Part shown: positions 35,814 through 48,804 of the stretch, piece after piece
How the letters are laid out: each line of letters opens with the position of its first letter
Position numbering within the stretch: position 1 is the first letter of the stretch
Assembly: GCF_008124615.1 (NCBI RefSeq)
Contig: NZ_VNIB01000006.1
Span: forward strand, 124,001 to 188,000
Length of the DNA stretch: 64,000 nucleotides
Origin: Geothermobacter ehrlichii
Lineage (GTDB): Bacteria > Desulfobacterota > Desulfuromonadia > Desulfuromonadales > Geothermobacteraceae
Reading direction: 5' to 3'
Notes under the pieces: generated by a model
What the model saw: the letters and a program-made list of their open reading frames with translations, nothing else
Database searches by the model: none
Told to the model about the DNA's origin: nothing
Program-made: the position numbers and the translations under genes

Positions 35814-38297
35814 ATGCAGAACAGGGAACTGAAGATCCTGCTGGTCGAAGATCACGAAGCGGCGGCGCTGGTGCAAAGACAGCTCGCGAGCTGCCACGAC
35901 CTGCGTTTTCATCTCACCATGACCGACCGGCTGACCAACGCCCTCGCCCTGGTCCGGCGCCACCGCTTCGACGCCGTGCTGCTCGACCTCGGCCTGCCCG
36001 ACGCCTACGGCAACGAGGCGTTCGACAGGATCCGCCAGCGCGCTCCCGATCTGCCGATCATCATTCTCAGCGGCCAGGACGACAGGGAACTGGCCGTCAG
36101 CCTGGTCCGCACCGGCGCCCAGGCCTATCTGGTCAAGGGCCGTTTCGAACCCGCCACCCTGGCCACCACCATCCGTTATTCGATCGAACGGCAGGAGCTG
36201 CTGGAGGCCCTGAAACAGAGCACCGAAGAAGCCCTGACCACCGGCAGCCGCCTGCATGCGGTGGTGCAGCACAATGTCGACGCCATCATCGTTCTCGACG
36301 AAAAGGACACCATCTGCTTCGCCAACCCGGCCGCCGAAGAGCTGTTCGGCTCCCGCGCCGAACACCTGGTCGGCACCCCCTTCATCTATCCGCTGAAAAA
36401 GGACGGAACGAGCGAAATCGAATTTCTCGGCAAGGGTGGAGTTCCCGTGGTGGTCGAGGGCCGGTCCGCCACCATCGAATGGGACGGGCACCCGGCACGA
36501 CTGGTCACCCTGCGCAACATCACCACCCGCAAGCAGCTCGAACGCAAGATCAACGCCGAACGCTCCTTTCTGCAGCATGTGATCGACGGCGTGCCCGATC
36601 CGATCCTGGTCACCGACCTCGATTGCCGGGTGCGCCTGCGCAACGCGCCGGCCACCGCCCTGCTCGGCTGCGCACCGGAAGAGGAATGGCCGTTGCGCTG
36701 CCAGCACATGCCCGACCGGCCGGCCCAGCCCTGCAAATCGGGACAAGAATGTACCCTGGCGCGGGTCCGCAAGACCGGCCAGTCCGAGCGCCGGATCGTC
36801 GAGTACCGCCTGCCCGACGGCGGGGTGCGGCATTTCGAGGTCGAATACACTCCCCTGCGCTCCGACGACGGCAGCCTGCAGGGGGTGATCGAAGCCTCGC
36901 GCGACGTGACCGAGCGGCTGAAGGCGGAGCACCATCTTAAAGAGAACCAGCAGACCCTCGAACACCTGGCCCTGTACGATCCTCTCACCAGCCTGCCCAA
37001 TCGCAACCTGTTCGCCGACCGACTGCGGCAGGCAATGGCCAAGGTGCGGCGCAACAAACGGTCGCTGGCGCTGATGTTCATCGACCTCGACCGGTTCAAG
37101 AACGTCAACGACACCCTGGGGCATTCGAGTGGCGACTGCTATCTGCAGGAAATCGCCGCCAGGCTCGGCTCCTGCGTGCGCTCCTCCGACACGGTGGCGC
37201 GGCTGGGCGGCGACGAATTCGTCCTGCTGCTGGAAAACATCCAGGGGCGCGAAGCGGCGGCCCGCATGGCGCAGAACTTTCTGCAGGTCATCTCCCGCAG
37301 CTTCCCGCTCGACGGTCACGAACTCTTTCCCACGGCCAGCATCGGTATCAGCCTCTTCCCCGAAGACGCCCAGAACGCCGAAGAACTGATGAAATGCGCC
37401 GACGCCGCCATGTACCAGGCCAAGGAGAAGGGGCGCAACACCTTCCACTTCTACACCCCGGAGCTGCACTTGCGGGCGCATGACACGCTGACCCTCGAGG
37501 CGTCACTGCGCAAGGCGATCGAACGTGACCAGCTCTGCCTGCACTTCCAGCCCCAGTTCAGCCTGACCCGGCGCAGACCTGTCGGGCTGGAGGCGCTGGT
37601 ACGCTGGGAGCATCCGGAACTCGGCCTGATCTCCCCCGACCGCTTCATTCCCCTGGCCGAAGAGACGGGCCTGATCGTGCCCATCGGCGAGTGGGTGCTG
37701 CGCACCGCCTGCCGCCACCACCGGGAATGGCTGAAGATGGGCATGCGCCCCATGCGCGTGGCCGTCAACCTCTCGCGCCGCCAGTTCCGCCAGGCCAATC
37801 TGATCGAGATGATCGGCGCCATTCTCGATGAAACCGGCCTGCCGCCGGAGTATCTGGAACTGGAGATTACCGAAAGTTCGATCATGAACGATGTCGGTTC
37901 GGCCATCGCCACCATGCGCGCCCTGAGGGAGATGGGCGTCCATCTGGCCATCGACGACTTCGGCTCCGGCTATTCCAGCCTGAGCTGCCTGAAGCAGTTT
38001 CCCATCTCCAAGCTGAAAATCGACCGCAGCTTCGTCCGCGACCTGACCCTGGGCGGCGAAAACGCCGCCATCACCCAGGCGATCATCGCCCTGGCCCGCA
38101 GCCTCGGCCTGGAGGTCGTCGCCGAGGGGATCGAATCGAAGGATCAGCTCCGCTACCTGAAGAAGCGCGGCTGCCACCACGGTCAGGGCTTCCTCTTCAG
38201 CCGCCCGCTGCCGGCTGCCGGACTGGCGGAGATGGCTCAGGACTGGATTCCGCGCTTCACCTTCGGTCGCCGCCTGCAGGCGGTCGGCATCGGCTGA
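35814..38297 (+). CDS. Response regulator with PAS, GGDEF and EAL domains
   Basis: An 827-residue c-di-GMP enzyme. Domains in order: REC (1-120, phospho-Asp in AVLLDLGLP), two PAS domains (about 140-385), GGDEF (about 390-550) and EAL (about 565-815). GGDEF is intact and preceded by an RSSD inhibitory site five residues upstream. The EAL domain keeps EALVRW, EITESS, DDFGSGYSS, KIDRSFV and the QGFLFSRPLP end, so both synthesis and breakdown are possible. No cognate histidine kinase is adjacent. The ATG at 35814 with GGGAG upstream begins the receiver domain. Confidence 0.93.
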   Translation: MQNRELKILLVEDHEAAALVQRQLASCHDLRFHLTMTDRLTNALALVRRHRFDAVLLDLGLPDAYGNEAFDRIRQRAPDLPIIILSGQDDRELAVSLVRTGAQAYLVKGRFEPATLATTIRYSIERQELLEALKQSTEEALTTGSRLHAVVQHNVDAIIVLDEKDTICFANPAAEELFGSRAEHLVGTPFIYPLKKDGTSEIEFLGKGGVPVVVEGRSATIEWDGHPARLVTLRNITTRKQLERKINAERSFLQHVIDGVPDPILVTDLDCRVRLRNAPATALLGCAPEEEWPLRCQHMPDRPAQPCKSGQECTLARVRKTGQSERRIVEYRLPDGGVRHFEVEYTPLRSDDGSLQGVIEASRDVTERLKAEHHLKENQQTLEHLALYDPLTSLPNRNLFADRLRQAMAKVRRNKRSLALMFIDLDRFKNVNDTLGHSSGDCYLQEIAARLGSCVRSSDTVARLGGDEFVLLLENIQGREAAARMAQNFLQVISRSFPLDGHELFPTASIGISLFPEDAQNAEELMKCADAAMYQAKEKGRNTFHFYTPELHLRAHDTLTLEASLRKAIERDQLCLHFQPQFSLTRRRPVGLEALVRWEHPELGLISPDRFIPLAEETGLIVPIGEWVLRTACRHHREWLKMGMRPMRVAVNLSRRQFRQANLIEMIGAILDETGLPPEYLELEITESSIMNDVGSAIATMRALREMGVHLAIDDFGSGYSSLSCLKQFPISKLKIDRSFVRDLTLGGENAAITQAIIALARSLGLEVVAEGIESKDQLRYLKKRGCHHGQGFLFSRPLPAAGLAEMAQDWIPRFTFGRRLQAVGIG

Positions 38298-38352
38298 AAC
38301 GGCGACAAGTGACAGGTGCCAGCCGGCGCCCTTCGTCTTTCCGAGCGATACT

Positions 38353-38398
38353 CAACAAGCAACGCCCCGCGGCCATCACCGCGGGGCGTTGCTTGTTG
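38353..38398. terminator. Long hairpin between convergent genes
   Basis: CAACAAGCAACGCCCCGCGG pairs perfectly with its complement around the 6-nt loop CCATCA: a 20-bp stem. There is no clear T-run on either side, so it may be a bidirectional terminator of atypical type or a transcript-stabilising hairpin. Confidence 0.5.
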
Positions 38399-38435
38399 AC
38401 AAACCGGACGTCAGCCTACAGAACTCGAACCGGAT

Positions 38436-39389
38436 TCACTCGTTCTTGGGGAAGAGCATGCCATCGAGCATCTCGACCAGTTCCGGAATCTGCGGCTTGG
38501 TGACGTAACCGTCCGCTCCGACCAGATCGCACTTTTCAGCCATCTGTTTGTTGATCAGGGAGGAAAACATGACCATCTTCAGGTCCTTGAGGTTGAGCTG
38601 CTCGCGCACCTTGCGGCAGACGGTCAGGCCGTCCATCTTGGGCATTTCGATATCGGAAATCACCAGGTGCAGCTCATCTCCCAGTGAGGGACCGTACTGC
38701 TTGTACAGCTCGTAGATGCGGTCGAAACAGTCTTTGCCGTTGTCGAAGATTTCGAGGTTTTCGTAACCGGAACCGGCCAGCACCCTGGCGATGCCGGCGC
38801 GAATCAGGGCCGAATCCTCAGCCAGCATCAGCTTTTTCTGCCGGCGGGCCTCCGGCGTGGCGTATTCGGTGGCGCCCGGCGACCGATCGTAGGCCATGGA
38901 CGCTTCGGGATTGATTTCGGCGATGACGTATTCGAGATCGAGGATCAGGATTTCCCGGTCGTCAATGTGGATGCTGCCGGTGAAACGCGGCTTGAACTGG
39001 TCGAGAAAGACGGAAAACGGCTGCACCTGCTCCCAGGAAACGCGGTGAATCTGGTTGACGCCGTCGACCAGAAAACCGTTGACCAGGTTGTTGAATTCAC
39101 AGACCAGCACCACCTGGCGATTGCTGGAATCGCTCTCGTCCCGGTGCTTGATCTCGACGTGCTTGCGGGTATCGATCAGGGGAATGGTGCGGCCGCGCAG
39201 CAGCAGGGTGCCGAGGACGGAGGGATGGGTGTCGGGCAGATGGGTGACCACCTCCGGATCATAGGTGATGATTTCGCGCAACTTGTGCACATTGATGCCG
39301 AAAGACTGGCCGCAGAGATAGAACTCGATGATCTCCATCTCGTTGCTGCCGCTTTCCAACAGTATTTCCTGGCGTTTCACGTTTTCCAT
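38436..39389 (-). CDS. cheV: CheV-type chemotaxis coupling protein
   Basis: A 317-residue fusion of a CheW coupling domain (residues about 15-165) and a receiver domain (185-315) with phospho-Asp in ISDIEMPKMDG. CheV links receptors to CheA and takes part in adaptation. It lies 96 nt downstream of a chemoreceptor on the same strand, which is its likely partner. The long hairpin at 38353 follows it. Confidence 0.93.
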   Translation of the reverse strand: MENVKRQEILLESGSNEMEIIEFYLCGQSFGINVHKLREIITYDPEVVTHLPDTHPSVLGTLLLRGRTIPLIDTRKHVEIKHRDESDSSNRQVVLVCEFNNLVNGFLVDGVNQIHRVSWEQVQPFSVFLDQFKPRFTGSIHIDDREILILDLEYVIAEINPEASMAYDRSPGATEYATPEARRQKKLMLAEDSALIRAGIARVLAGSGYENLEIFDNGKDCFDRIYELYKQYGPSLGDELHLVISDIEMPKMDGLTVCRKVREQLNLKDLKMVMFSSLINKQMAEKCDLVGADGYVTKPQIPELVEMLDGMLFPKNE

Positions 39390-39485
39390 GGCAATCCCCG
39401 TCTCTATCTTTTCTCGAATTGTTGATCTTCCGCTTTTTCAAAGTCTGTCGTGACCCGCCTGTTTCCGAATGCACGGGCCAGTCAT

Positions 39486-41249
39486 TCATGCTCCTGCCTT
39501 TCGGCTCCCCGCTACATCCGCCGTTTCCTTCAGCCGGAACCGGCGCAGCAGCTGTCGGACATCCTCGGCCAGGCGGGTCAGTTGTGCCACCGCCTCGGCG
39601 CTTGCCTGCGCCTCGGCGACATTGGTCTTGGTCGCCTGATCGATCTGCGCCAGACCCTGCTTGATCTGCGAGATGGCCAAGCTCTGCTCCCGGGTGGCGG
39701 AGGATATCTCACCCACCAGTCCGGAAACCCGGGTAATTCCTTCCACCACCTCCTGCAATCCCTCGGCGGTCTGACGCGCCAGTTCGCTCCCCTGGCCGGT
39801 CAGTTCGACGGAATTCTCGATCAGTTCCGCCGTCTCCCGGGCCGCCTTGGCACTGCGGGCCGCCAGGTTGCGAACCTCCTCGGCGACCACGGCGAAACCC
39901 TTGCCGTGCTCGCCGGCACGAGCCGCCTCGACAGCGGCGTTCAGGGCCAGCAGGTTGGTCTGGAAGGCGATCTCGTCTATGACCTTGATGATGCGCGACA
40001 CGTCCTGGCCGGCCGCACTGATCTTCTCCATCGCCTCGAGCAACCTGGTCATCTGGTCGTTGCCGGCCACGGCTTGCGCCTGCACCTTGTCGGACAGGGT
40101 ATTGGCTTCTTCCGCATGTTCGGCATTGGCCTGAATGCGTCCGGTCATCTCGTTGATCGAAGCGGCAATTTCCTCCAGGGAGGCCGCCTGGGCCGCCGCC
40201 TGGCTCGACAGCGCCTGGCTCCCCTCCCGGACCAGCTCTGCGCTGCTGCCCAGGCTGAGGCCGGTCTGCTGCAGGGCCTGCAGCAGCTGGTGCAGATCGG
40301 TACCGACTTTCTTCAGGGCGCTTCGCAGGCGATCGTCGGCGGCAACCGGCTCAATCTGTTCCGTCAGGTCGCCCGCCGCGAGTTTCTGCAGGTAATCGAC
40401 CACCTCGTGTTCCAGGCTGTCGGCGAAGTCGTTCAGGGCGGCGGCCATGTCGCCAAACTCGTCGTTGCGGAAACCGACATCCACCCGGGCGTCGACCTTG
40501 CCCCGGCGCAGTTCGTCGGCCATGCGGACGACTGCCGCCAGGGGATGAACAATGGAACGACGAAACAGATAGAAGACAGGCCCGAGAATCAACACGGTCA
40601 CGATCGAGGCGACCACCAGCGCCATCCGCACGGTACGGCCCGTGGTGACCATGGCAGCCTGTGCCCTGGAGGCGTCGGCGATGATCAGCTCGACGAGCCG
40701 GTTCATGGTGCGACCGGCGAAGCTGTAGAACAGAGTGCGGCTTTTGTTCAGCTCCTGACGCCGTGCCCTGCCTTCGGCCGTACTGGGATCGAGCGTCAGC
40801 ACCTCGGGGAGGTCATACTCGAGAAACATGCCGAGATCTTCCAGGTTGCCGACCGTCTGCTTGATCAGCCGGGCCTTTTCCTCGTTGTCGGCGTAGGGCT
40901 CGAGCCTCCGCCCCCGCGCGATCAGGTCGCCGATCTGGCGCCTGAGCGAAGCGATGTGTCCCTCCCCCTTTTCGGGAAAAGCGAAAATTTCGGTAATCTG
41001 CAGGTTGAGAACGGCCATGTCCCGGCGCAGCACCTCGACGGAACGGGCCACCCGCTCCCGTGCCAGAACATCCTGAGCCGAACGGGCCATGGTCTGACTG
41101 GCCCAGTAACCGAGACCACCAAGAATCACCAGCCCGACAAAGCCGATGGTCCCGATGGCAGCCATTTTCCAGCTCGTGTTCCAGCGTTTGTGAACCAGCC
41201 TGCGTGCGAGAGCGATGTGACGACTATCATTACCGGCATGCAGAGACAT
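39486..41249 (-). CDS. Methyl-accepting chemotaxis protein
   Basis: A 587-residue receptor with a first membrane helix near 28-50, a helical periplasmic domain (about 50-205), a second helix near 208-228, HAMP (228-285) and a cytoplasmic signalling domain with the canonical tip [20 protein letters not shown] in part, near 435-475. The periplasmic domain looks like a four-helix bundle. It precedes cheV on the same strand. The ligand is unknown. Confidence 0.92.
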   Translation of the reverse strand: MSLHAGNDSRHIALARRLVHKRWNTSWKMAAIGTIGFVGLVILGGLGYWASQTMARSAQDVLARERVARSVEVLRRDMAVLNLQITEIFAFPEKGEGHIASLRRQIGDLIARGRRLEPYADNEEKARLIKQTVGNLEDLGMFLEYDLPEVLTLDPSTAEGRARRQELNKSRTLFYSFAGRTMNRLVELIIADASRAQAAMVTTGRTVRMALVVASIVTVLILGPVFYLFRRSIVHPLAAVVRMADELRRGKVDARVDVGFRNDEFGDMAAALNDFADSLEHEVVDYLQKLAAGDLTEQIEPVAADDRLRSALKKVGTDLHQLLQALQQTGLSLGSSAELVREGSQALSSQAAAQAASLEEIAASINEMTGRIQANAEHAEEANTLSDKVQAQAVAGNDQMTRLLEAMEKISAAGQDVSRIIKVIDEIAFQTNLLALNAAVEAARAGEHGKGFAVVAEEVRNLAARSAKAARETAELIENSVELTGQGSELARQTAEGLQEVVEGITRVSGLVGEISSATREQSLAISQIKQGLAQIDQATKTNVAEAQASAEAVAQLTRLAEDVRQLLRRFRLKETADVAGSRKAGA

Positions 41250-41391
41250 GAACGTCCTCCCGGGAAGATTCGGACCGCAAAGAGCCTCTTAGCTTCAAAT
41301 CGGCCGCCAGCAGCAATTCTTTACCTTTTTCGGCGCCCTTTACGCATGCCAATCTTGTCTTTTCCCGGAATCGCGTGCTACAACAGCCACC

Positions 41392-42105
41392 ATGCACCAG
41401 TCACCGCCTCGCGATCCCGGCACGACGCTTCTCGCCCTCTACCAGCGACTGTTCGATCACTTCGGACCACAGAACTGGTGGCCCGCCGACAGCCCCTTCG
41501 AAACCGCCGTCGGCGCCATCCTTACCCAGAATACCGCCTGGACCAACGTGGAAAAGGCCATCGCCAACTTGCGTCGCGCCGATGCCCTGAGTTGCGAAGC
41601 GTTGCTGAAAACGCCGCGAAAACAGCTCGAAGAGATGATCCGGCCGGCCGGTTTTTTCCGCCAGAAGAGCGAACGATTGCACCTTTTCTGCCGCCACCTG
41701 CGGGACCATCACGACGGCAACCTCGAACGCCTGCTGGCGGCGCCGACGGCGGTGGCACGCCTCGAACTGCTGGAACTGAAAGGGGTGGGCCCGGAAACGG
41801 CCGACTCGATCCTGCTCTATGGAGGCAACCACGCCAGCTTCGTGGTCGACGCCTACACCCGTCGCCTGCTGCAGCGGCTCGACCTGCTCCCCGGCCGGGG
41901 GACCTACGACGAGATACGTACCTTCTTCATGCGCAACCTGCCCGTCGACGCCGCCCTGTTCAACGAGTACCACGCCCTGATCGTGATTCTGTGCAAGGAT
42001 TACTGCCGAAAACGAAACCCGCGCTGCCAAAGCTGTCCGCTGATCGGGCTCTGCCGCTATCCCGAATCCGCCCACCCGTTGACGGAAGGCAAAAAACGAC
42101 GTTGA
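41392..42105 (+). CDS. Endonuclease III-like DNA glycosylase (HhH-GPD, 4Fe-4S)
   Basis: A 237-residue base-excision repair glycosylase. The helix-hairpin-helix is ELKGVGPETADSILLYGG near 125-143, followed by the catalytic-region aspartate in FVVDAYTRR. A C-terminal 4Fe-4S loop is C-x5-7-C-x2-C-x5-C (CKDYCRKRNPRCQSCPLIGLC in part). The lysine of true Nth is not obvious at the HhH position, so it may be one of the Nth-related branch enzymes with different base specificity. It stands alone. Confidence 0.85.
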   Translation: MHQSPPRDPGTTLLALYQRLFDHFGPQNWWPADSPFETAVGAILTQNTAWTNVEKAIANLRRADALSCEALLKTPRKQLEEMIRPAGFFRQKSERLHLFCRHLRDHHDGNLERLLAAPTAVARLELLELKGVGPETADSILLYGGNHASFVVDAYTRRLLQRLDLLPGRGTYDEIRTFFMRNLPVDAALFNEYHALIVILCKDYCRKRNPRCQSCPLIGLCRYPESAHPLTEGKKRR

Positions 42106-42144
42106 CCCGAACAACAGGCAGGCACCCCATGACTTCTGCCATCT

Positions 42145-42160
42145 GTGCCGTAGACGGCAC
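42145..42160. promoter_or_regulatory. Palindrome upstream of the ribbon-helix-helix gene
   Basis: GTGCCGT-AG-ACGGCAC, a perfect 7-bp inverted repeat. A second palindrome, GGACA-TTT-TGTCC, lies near 42199-42211. Both could be operators or leader hairpins in an AT-rich 290-base gap. Confidence 0.4.
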
Positions 42161-42308
42161 GACAAATGTGACAATTTGACCCAATTGGCCCAGTTGTGGG
42201 ACATTTTGTCCTCGATGCTCGTGGAGCAATTTTTTCATCCGGATCGAACACCGACGCAACTTTTTGATTTTATTTGTGTTTTCAATTCCCAATCGTTTGA
42301 CTCGATTT

Positions 42309-42337
42309 TTGGCAACCCCATTGCAAACGTATACAAT
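42309..42337 (+). promoter_or_regulatory. Promoter of the ribbon-helix-helix gene
   Basis: TTGGCA, 17-bp spacer, TACAAT, about 58 bases before the start codon. Confidence 0.6.
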
Positions 42338-42394
42338 GAAATGGCCGCACGTTTTCGGGCGGACGAAAATCTTTTCTTTCAAGGAGTCGATGCA

Positions 42395-42562
42395 ATGGGC
42401 AAAACGGTCAAGAATCCGAAACGGTTCATCATCTCCTGCCGCGTCAACGATGAAGAGATGAAGCTGCTGCAGAAACGGGCAAGAGAGGCCGGCACCAACA
42501 TCTCCAACCTGCTGCGGGCCAGCCTCGAAATCGACCGAATGAACCAGCGCCAGGCCGTCTGA
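42395..42562 (+). CDS. Small ribbon-helix-helix-like protein
   Basis: A 55-residue basic protein ([34 protein letters not shown]) with the strand-helix-helix pattern of CopG/Arc repressors. AAGGAG lies 8 nt before its ATG. There is no adjacent toxin gene, so it is probably a stand-alone regulator. Its upstream region is clearly richer in A+T than the surroundings, and holds palindromes that could be its own operators. Confidence 0.7.
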   Translation: MGKTVKNPKRFIISCRVNDEEMKLLQKRAREAGTNISNLLRASLEIDRMNQRQAV

Positions 42563-42815
42563 GCCTGCGCGGCGACACACGGGCGCAAACAGCTCACCAG
42601 GCGGCTACGGCCGCCTGAGAGCTGGCGCTCGTCCCCCTTCTCCCCCCCTCCTCGACTCTCCACCTTCAGACCCCTGTCAGCAAAGCCTTTTTCTTGCGGT
42701 TACCTGCCTGTTCTGCTACCTTAATGCACTTGATTTCCAGCCGGGGCACACCGCCGGGACACCGTGCTCCGTCCCGGTCGGCGATCGAATCCCACCGGTC
42801 AGCAAGGAGCGGTCC

Positions 42816-45598
<2,783 letters not shown>

Positions 45599-45599
<1 letters not shown>

Positions 45600-46105
45600 T
45601 GCCCCCCCTGCGCTACCGCATCCTGGCCGTCATCGGCGCGCTCGTGGTCGGGCTCGACCAGTGGAGCAAACAGGTCATCGTCGGCAGTTTCGACCTCTAC
45701 CAGTCACTGACGGTGGTGGAAAACTTCTTCCACATCACCTATGTCCGCAACCGGGGAGCCGCCTTCGGCATGCTGGCCGACAGCCCGCTCAGGGTGCCAT
45801 TTTTCATCGGCGTCACCCTGGTCGCCTGCGGCATCATCGTCGGCTACCTGCACCGGCTGGCGGACGACCGGAAACTGGCGGCGACGGCCCTGGCCCTCAT
45901 CTTCGGCGGCGCCATCGGCAACCTGATCGACCGTGTCAGCCTCGGCGAGGTGATCGATTTCATCGACGTACACTGGTACCAGCACCACTGGCCGGCCTTC
46001 AATATCGCCGACTCGGCCATCTGCGTCGGGGTCGGCCTGCTGCTGCTCGACATGTGGCGGCACGACCGGAAGGGCGCCCGAGAGACCAAGGAGGAAGGAT
46101 CATGA
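45599..46105 (+). CDS. lspA: Lipoprotein signal peptidase (signal peptidase II)
   Basis: A 168-residue inner-membrane aspartyl protease that cleaves prolipoproteins after lipidation. Four membrane helices are visible; the catalytic aspartates lie in NLIDRV and FNIADSAI, and the conserved VRNRGAAFG is near 45. It starts within the ileS stop codon (TGATG) and overlaps the next gene by ATGA. Confidence 0.97.
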
Positions 46106-46239
46106 AACGCCTGTTCGCCCTGCTGCTTCTGCTCGCCCTGATGACCCTGACCGGCTGTCAGTGCCTGTCCGGATTCGGTCGCGATCTGCAGGACTTCGGC
46201 AAGTGGATCGAACGACAGAGTTCCGGCAGCGAGCAGTAA
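46102..46239 (+). CDS. Entericidin-like small lipoprotein
   Basis: A 45-residue lipoprotein with lipobox LTGC (Cys near 19) and the mature sequence CQCLSGFGRDLQDFGKWIERQ, resembling entericidin A/B peptides (GCN...GFGxDxQxxGxxI). Entericidins are membrane-active lipopeptides in enterobacteria; whether this relative has that role is not known. It overlaps lspA by 4 nt, so a probable LspA substrate is made together with its processing enzyme. Confidence 0.75.
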   Translation: MKRLFALLLLLALMTLTGCQCLSGFGRDLQDFGKWIERQSSGSEQ

Positions 46240-46318
46240 CATCGGCATTGACAAAGGTCGAGGAAAGGGTTATAAAGCCACCTGCCGCGCCGACAGGATG
46301 CGGCACTGAGGAAGACGT

Positions 46319-46395
<77 letters not shown>

Positions 46396-46412
46396 TTCTT
46401 CCACGCAAAGAC

Positions 46413-46445
46413 AAAGGGTCGGCGACACATCGCCGACCCTTTTTT
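46413..46445 (+). terminator. Terminator after tRNA-Pro
   Basis: AAAGGGTCGGCGA, loop CACA, TCGCCGACCCTTTTTT: a 13-bp stem and T6. Confidence 0.93.
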
Positions 46446-46667
46446 GTCTGCCCTGCGAAAATCTACGGCCGCCCGCAGTCAACAGCCCCCCCTTTCGCCA
46501 ACCAACGACACGCACCCGACGTTTGACGGCCCTAACCGATTGCGCTAAGGTAACGCCCTGAATTGTCTTGCATTAAGGAGGGGCCATGCCGTCACTCGAC
46601 AATACCCAGCCACGCCGTCTGCACCGATGACCGGTCTGACGGCTTTTCTGTTCCCGGAAAGACGACC

Positions 46668-48620
46668 ATGAATCTGCAGAACCAGGCCAACTTCATCTGG
46701 TCGGTCGCCGACCTGCTGCGCGGCGACTTCAAGCGCTCCGACTTCGGGCGCATCATCCTGCCGTTCACCCTGCTGCGACGCCTGGAATGTGTGCTCGAGC
46801 CGACCCGCGAAGCGGTGCTGAAACGCTACGACGAACTGAAGGAGAGCGGTCTCGACCTCGATGCCATCCTGCCGAAAGTCGCAGGGCAAAGATTCTATAA
46901 TGTCTCCCGCTACACCCTGGCCAATGTCGGCGAAACCGAAACCCGGGCCAATCTCGAAGACTACATCGCCAGGTTCAGCAGCAACGCCCGCGCCTGTTTC
47001 GACTATTTCAATTTCACCACCTGGCTCGACCGACTGGCCGAAGCCAACCTGCTCTACCTGGTGGTGCAGCGCTTCGCCGGTATCGACCTGCACCCCGACG
47101 TGGTGTCGAACCACGAAATGGGGCTGATTTTCGAGGAACTGATCCGGCGTTTCGCCGAAAGCGCAAACGATACCGCCGGAGAATACTTCACCCCGCGCGA
47201 TGTCGTGCGCCTGGCGACCACCCTGGTCTTCGCCCCCGACCACGAGGTTCTGACCGGTGAAGGCGTCATCCGCACCATCTACGACCCCTGCTGCGGCACC
47301 GGCGGCTTTCTCGCCTCCGGCATCGAGCAGGTACACGAATGGAACGACAAGGCGCGCATCGTCCCCTACGGCCAGGAACTCAACCCCGAGTCCTACGCCA
47401 TCGCCATGGCCGACATGCTGGTCAAGGGCTACGACCCGAAAAACATCAAGTTCGGCAACACCCTCAGCGACGACCAGCTGCCGCTGGAGCGCTTCAACTA
47501 CTGCCTCGCCAATCCTCCCTTCGGCGTCGACTGGAAGAAGGTACAGAAAGCGGTCACCGACGAGCACCAGATCAAGGGCTTTGATGGCCGCTTCGGCCCT
47601 GGTCTGCCGCGGGTTTCCGACGGCTCGCTGCTCTTTCTGATGCATCTGATCTCCAAGCGCCGCTTTGAGGACGGCGGCACCCGCATCGGCATCGTCCTCA
47701 ACGGCTCGCCGCTGTTCACCGGCGGCGCCGGCTCCGGCGAATCGGAAATCCGCCGCTGGATACTCGAAAACGACTGGCTGGAGGCGATCGTCGCCCTGCC
47801 GACCGACCTGTTCTACAACACCGGCATCGCCACCTACATCTGGATTCTCTCCAACCACAAGGACCCCCGCCGCAAGGGCAAGGTGCAGCTCATCAACGCC
47901 ACCGAACTCTGGACGCCGATGCGCAAGAGTCTCGGCAGCAAGCGGCGCTACATCAGCGACGAGCAGATCGCAATCATCGCCCGGCAGTTTGCAGATTTCG
48001 AAGAGAGCGAGACCAGCAAGATTTTCAACACCACCGACTTCGGCTACCGGCGCATCACCGTCGAGCGCCCCCTGCAGCTTGCCTTCCATCCGCGCGACGA
48101 GCTGCGGCTCGAGGCCCTACAGGCTGACAAGGTCTGGGGGAAGCTGGACGAAGAGCGCCAGCAGGCACTGCTGAATGCGCTGGAACAACTCGAAGAGAAA
48201 TACCTCTCACGCGACCAGTTCTTCAAGGCGGTAACGGCCGCCCTGGGCGGCAAACTTGCCGCGCCGGAGAAGAAGCTGCTACAGAAACACCTCGGCGAAC
48301 ACGACCCCGAAGCCGAATATTGCAAGGCCAAGGGAGCCTTCGAGCCGAATCCCGATCTGCGCGACTACGAGAATGTGCCGCTGTCGGAATCGGTGGCAGA
48401 CTACTTTGCCCGTGAAGTCGTCCCCCACGTGCCGGACGCCTGGATCGACGAAAGCAAGCGCGACCCGAAGGACGGCGCGGTCGGCATCGTCGGTTACGAG
48501 ATCAACTTCAACCGCTATTTCTACAAGTACGTGCCGCCGCGTCCGCTGGAGGAGATCGACGCCGAGCTGCGGCAGGTGGAGCGGGAGATTCAGGATCTGC
48601 TGCGGGAGGTAACGGAGTGA
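46668..48620 (+). CDS. hsdM: Type I restriction-modification methyltransferase subunit
   Basis: HsdM methylates adenine in the site chosen by HsdS. The 650-residue protein has an N-terminal helical domain, SAM motif I (DPCCGTGGF) near residue 206 and the adenine catalytic motif NPPF near 282. It is longer than the commonest HsdM (about 500-530), with an extra C-terminal region ending LLREVTE. The ATG at 46668 begins conserved sequence. It is separated from hsdS by about 2.2 kb of other genes, not by the usual short gap. Confidence 0.95.
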   Translation: MNLQNQANFIWSVADLLRGDFKRSDFGRIILPFTLLRRLECVLEPTREAVLKRYDELKESGLDLDAILPKVAGQRFYNVSRYTLANVGETETRANLEDYIARFSSNARACFDYFNFTTWLDRLAEANLLYLVVQRFAGIDLHPDVVSNHEMGLIFEELIRRFAESANDTAGEYFTPRDVVRLATTLVFAPDHEVLTGEGVIRTIYDPCCGTGGFLASGIEQVHEWNDKARIVPYGQELNPESYAIAMADMLVKGYDPKNIKFGNTLSDDQLPLERFNYCLANPPFGVDWKKVQKAVTDEHQIKGFDGRFGPGLPRVSDGSLLFLMHLISKRRFEDGGTRIGIVLNGSPLFTGGAGSGESEIRRWILENDWLEAIVALPTDLFYNTGIATYIWILSNHKDPRRKGKVQLINATELWTPMRKSLGSKRRYISDEQIAIIARQFADFEESETSKIFNTTDFGYRRITVERPLQLAFHPRDELRLEALQADKVWGKLDEERQQALLNALEQLEEKYLSRDQFFKAVTAALGGKLAAPEKKLLQKHLGEHDPEAEYCKAKGAFEPNPDLRDYENVPLSESVADYFAREVVPHVPDAWIDESKRDPKDGAVGIVGYEINFNRYFYKYVPPRPLEEIDAELRQVEREIQDLLREVTE

Positions 48621-48692
48621 GCTTTTCCAACTGTGCAACCACTTGTTTTGATGGCGCAACCACCCAAATTGGTGTACGACCTGTAAAAAAGT

Positions 48693-48721
48693 TTGCAAAT
48701 CCACAGCTTTTTGTGTATAAG
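48693..48721 (+). promoter_or_regulatory. Promoter of the abiF-like RNA
   Basis: TTGCAA, 17-bp spacer, TATAAG. Predicted start near 48728, right at the beginning of the structured RNA. Confidence 0.6.
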
Positions 48722-48727
48722 TTATCC

Positions 48728-48785
48728 AACACACCTGCCATGCCTCTGGCCGCTTGCGGCTATGCACACTTTGGCGGGTTTTTTA
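48728..48785 (+). ncRNA. abiF-like structured RNA, copy 1
   Basis: Outer stem CCTGCC (48734-48739) with GGCGGG (48773-48778), inner hairpin CCGC-TT-GCGG, and conserved single strands ATGCCTCTG and TGCACA, ending in TTTTTT. The second copy at 49786 keeps the same design with compensatory changes. An RNA motif found upstream of Abi_2 genes (the abiF RNA) is known from comparative genomics; the location here, 20 nt before such a gene, and the form fit it. The match was made from memory of the motif, not by a covariance search. Confidence 0.62.
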
Positions 48786-48804
48786 TTGCCCGGAGTTTGC
48801 GGGC

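Noticed and set aside
42563-42815. T-box leader for ileS
   Set aside because: No T-box core sequence or terminator/antiterminator pair; only a short GGCGGC/GCCGCC hairpin near 42600.
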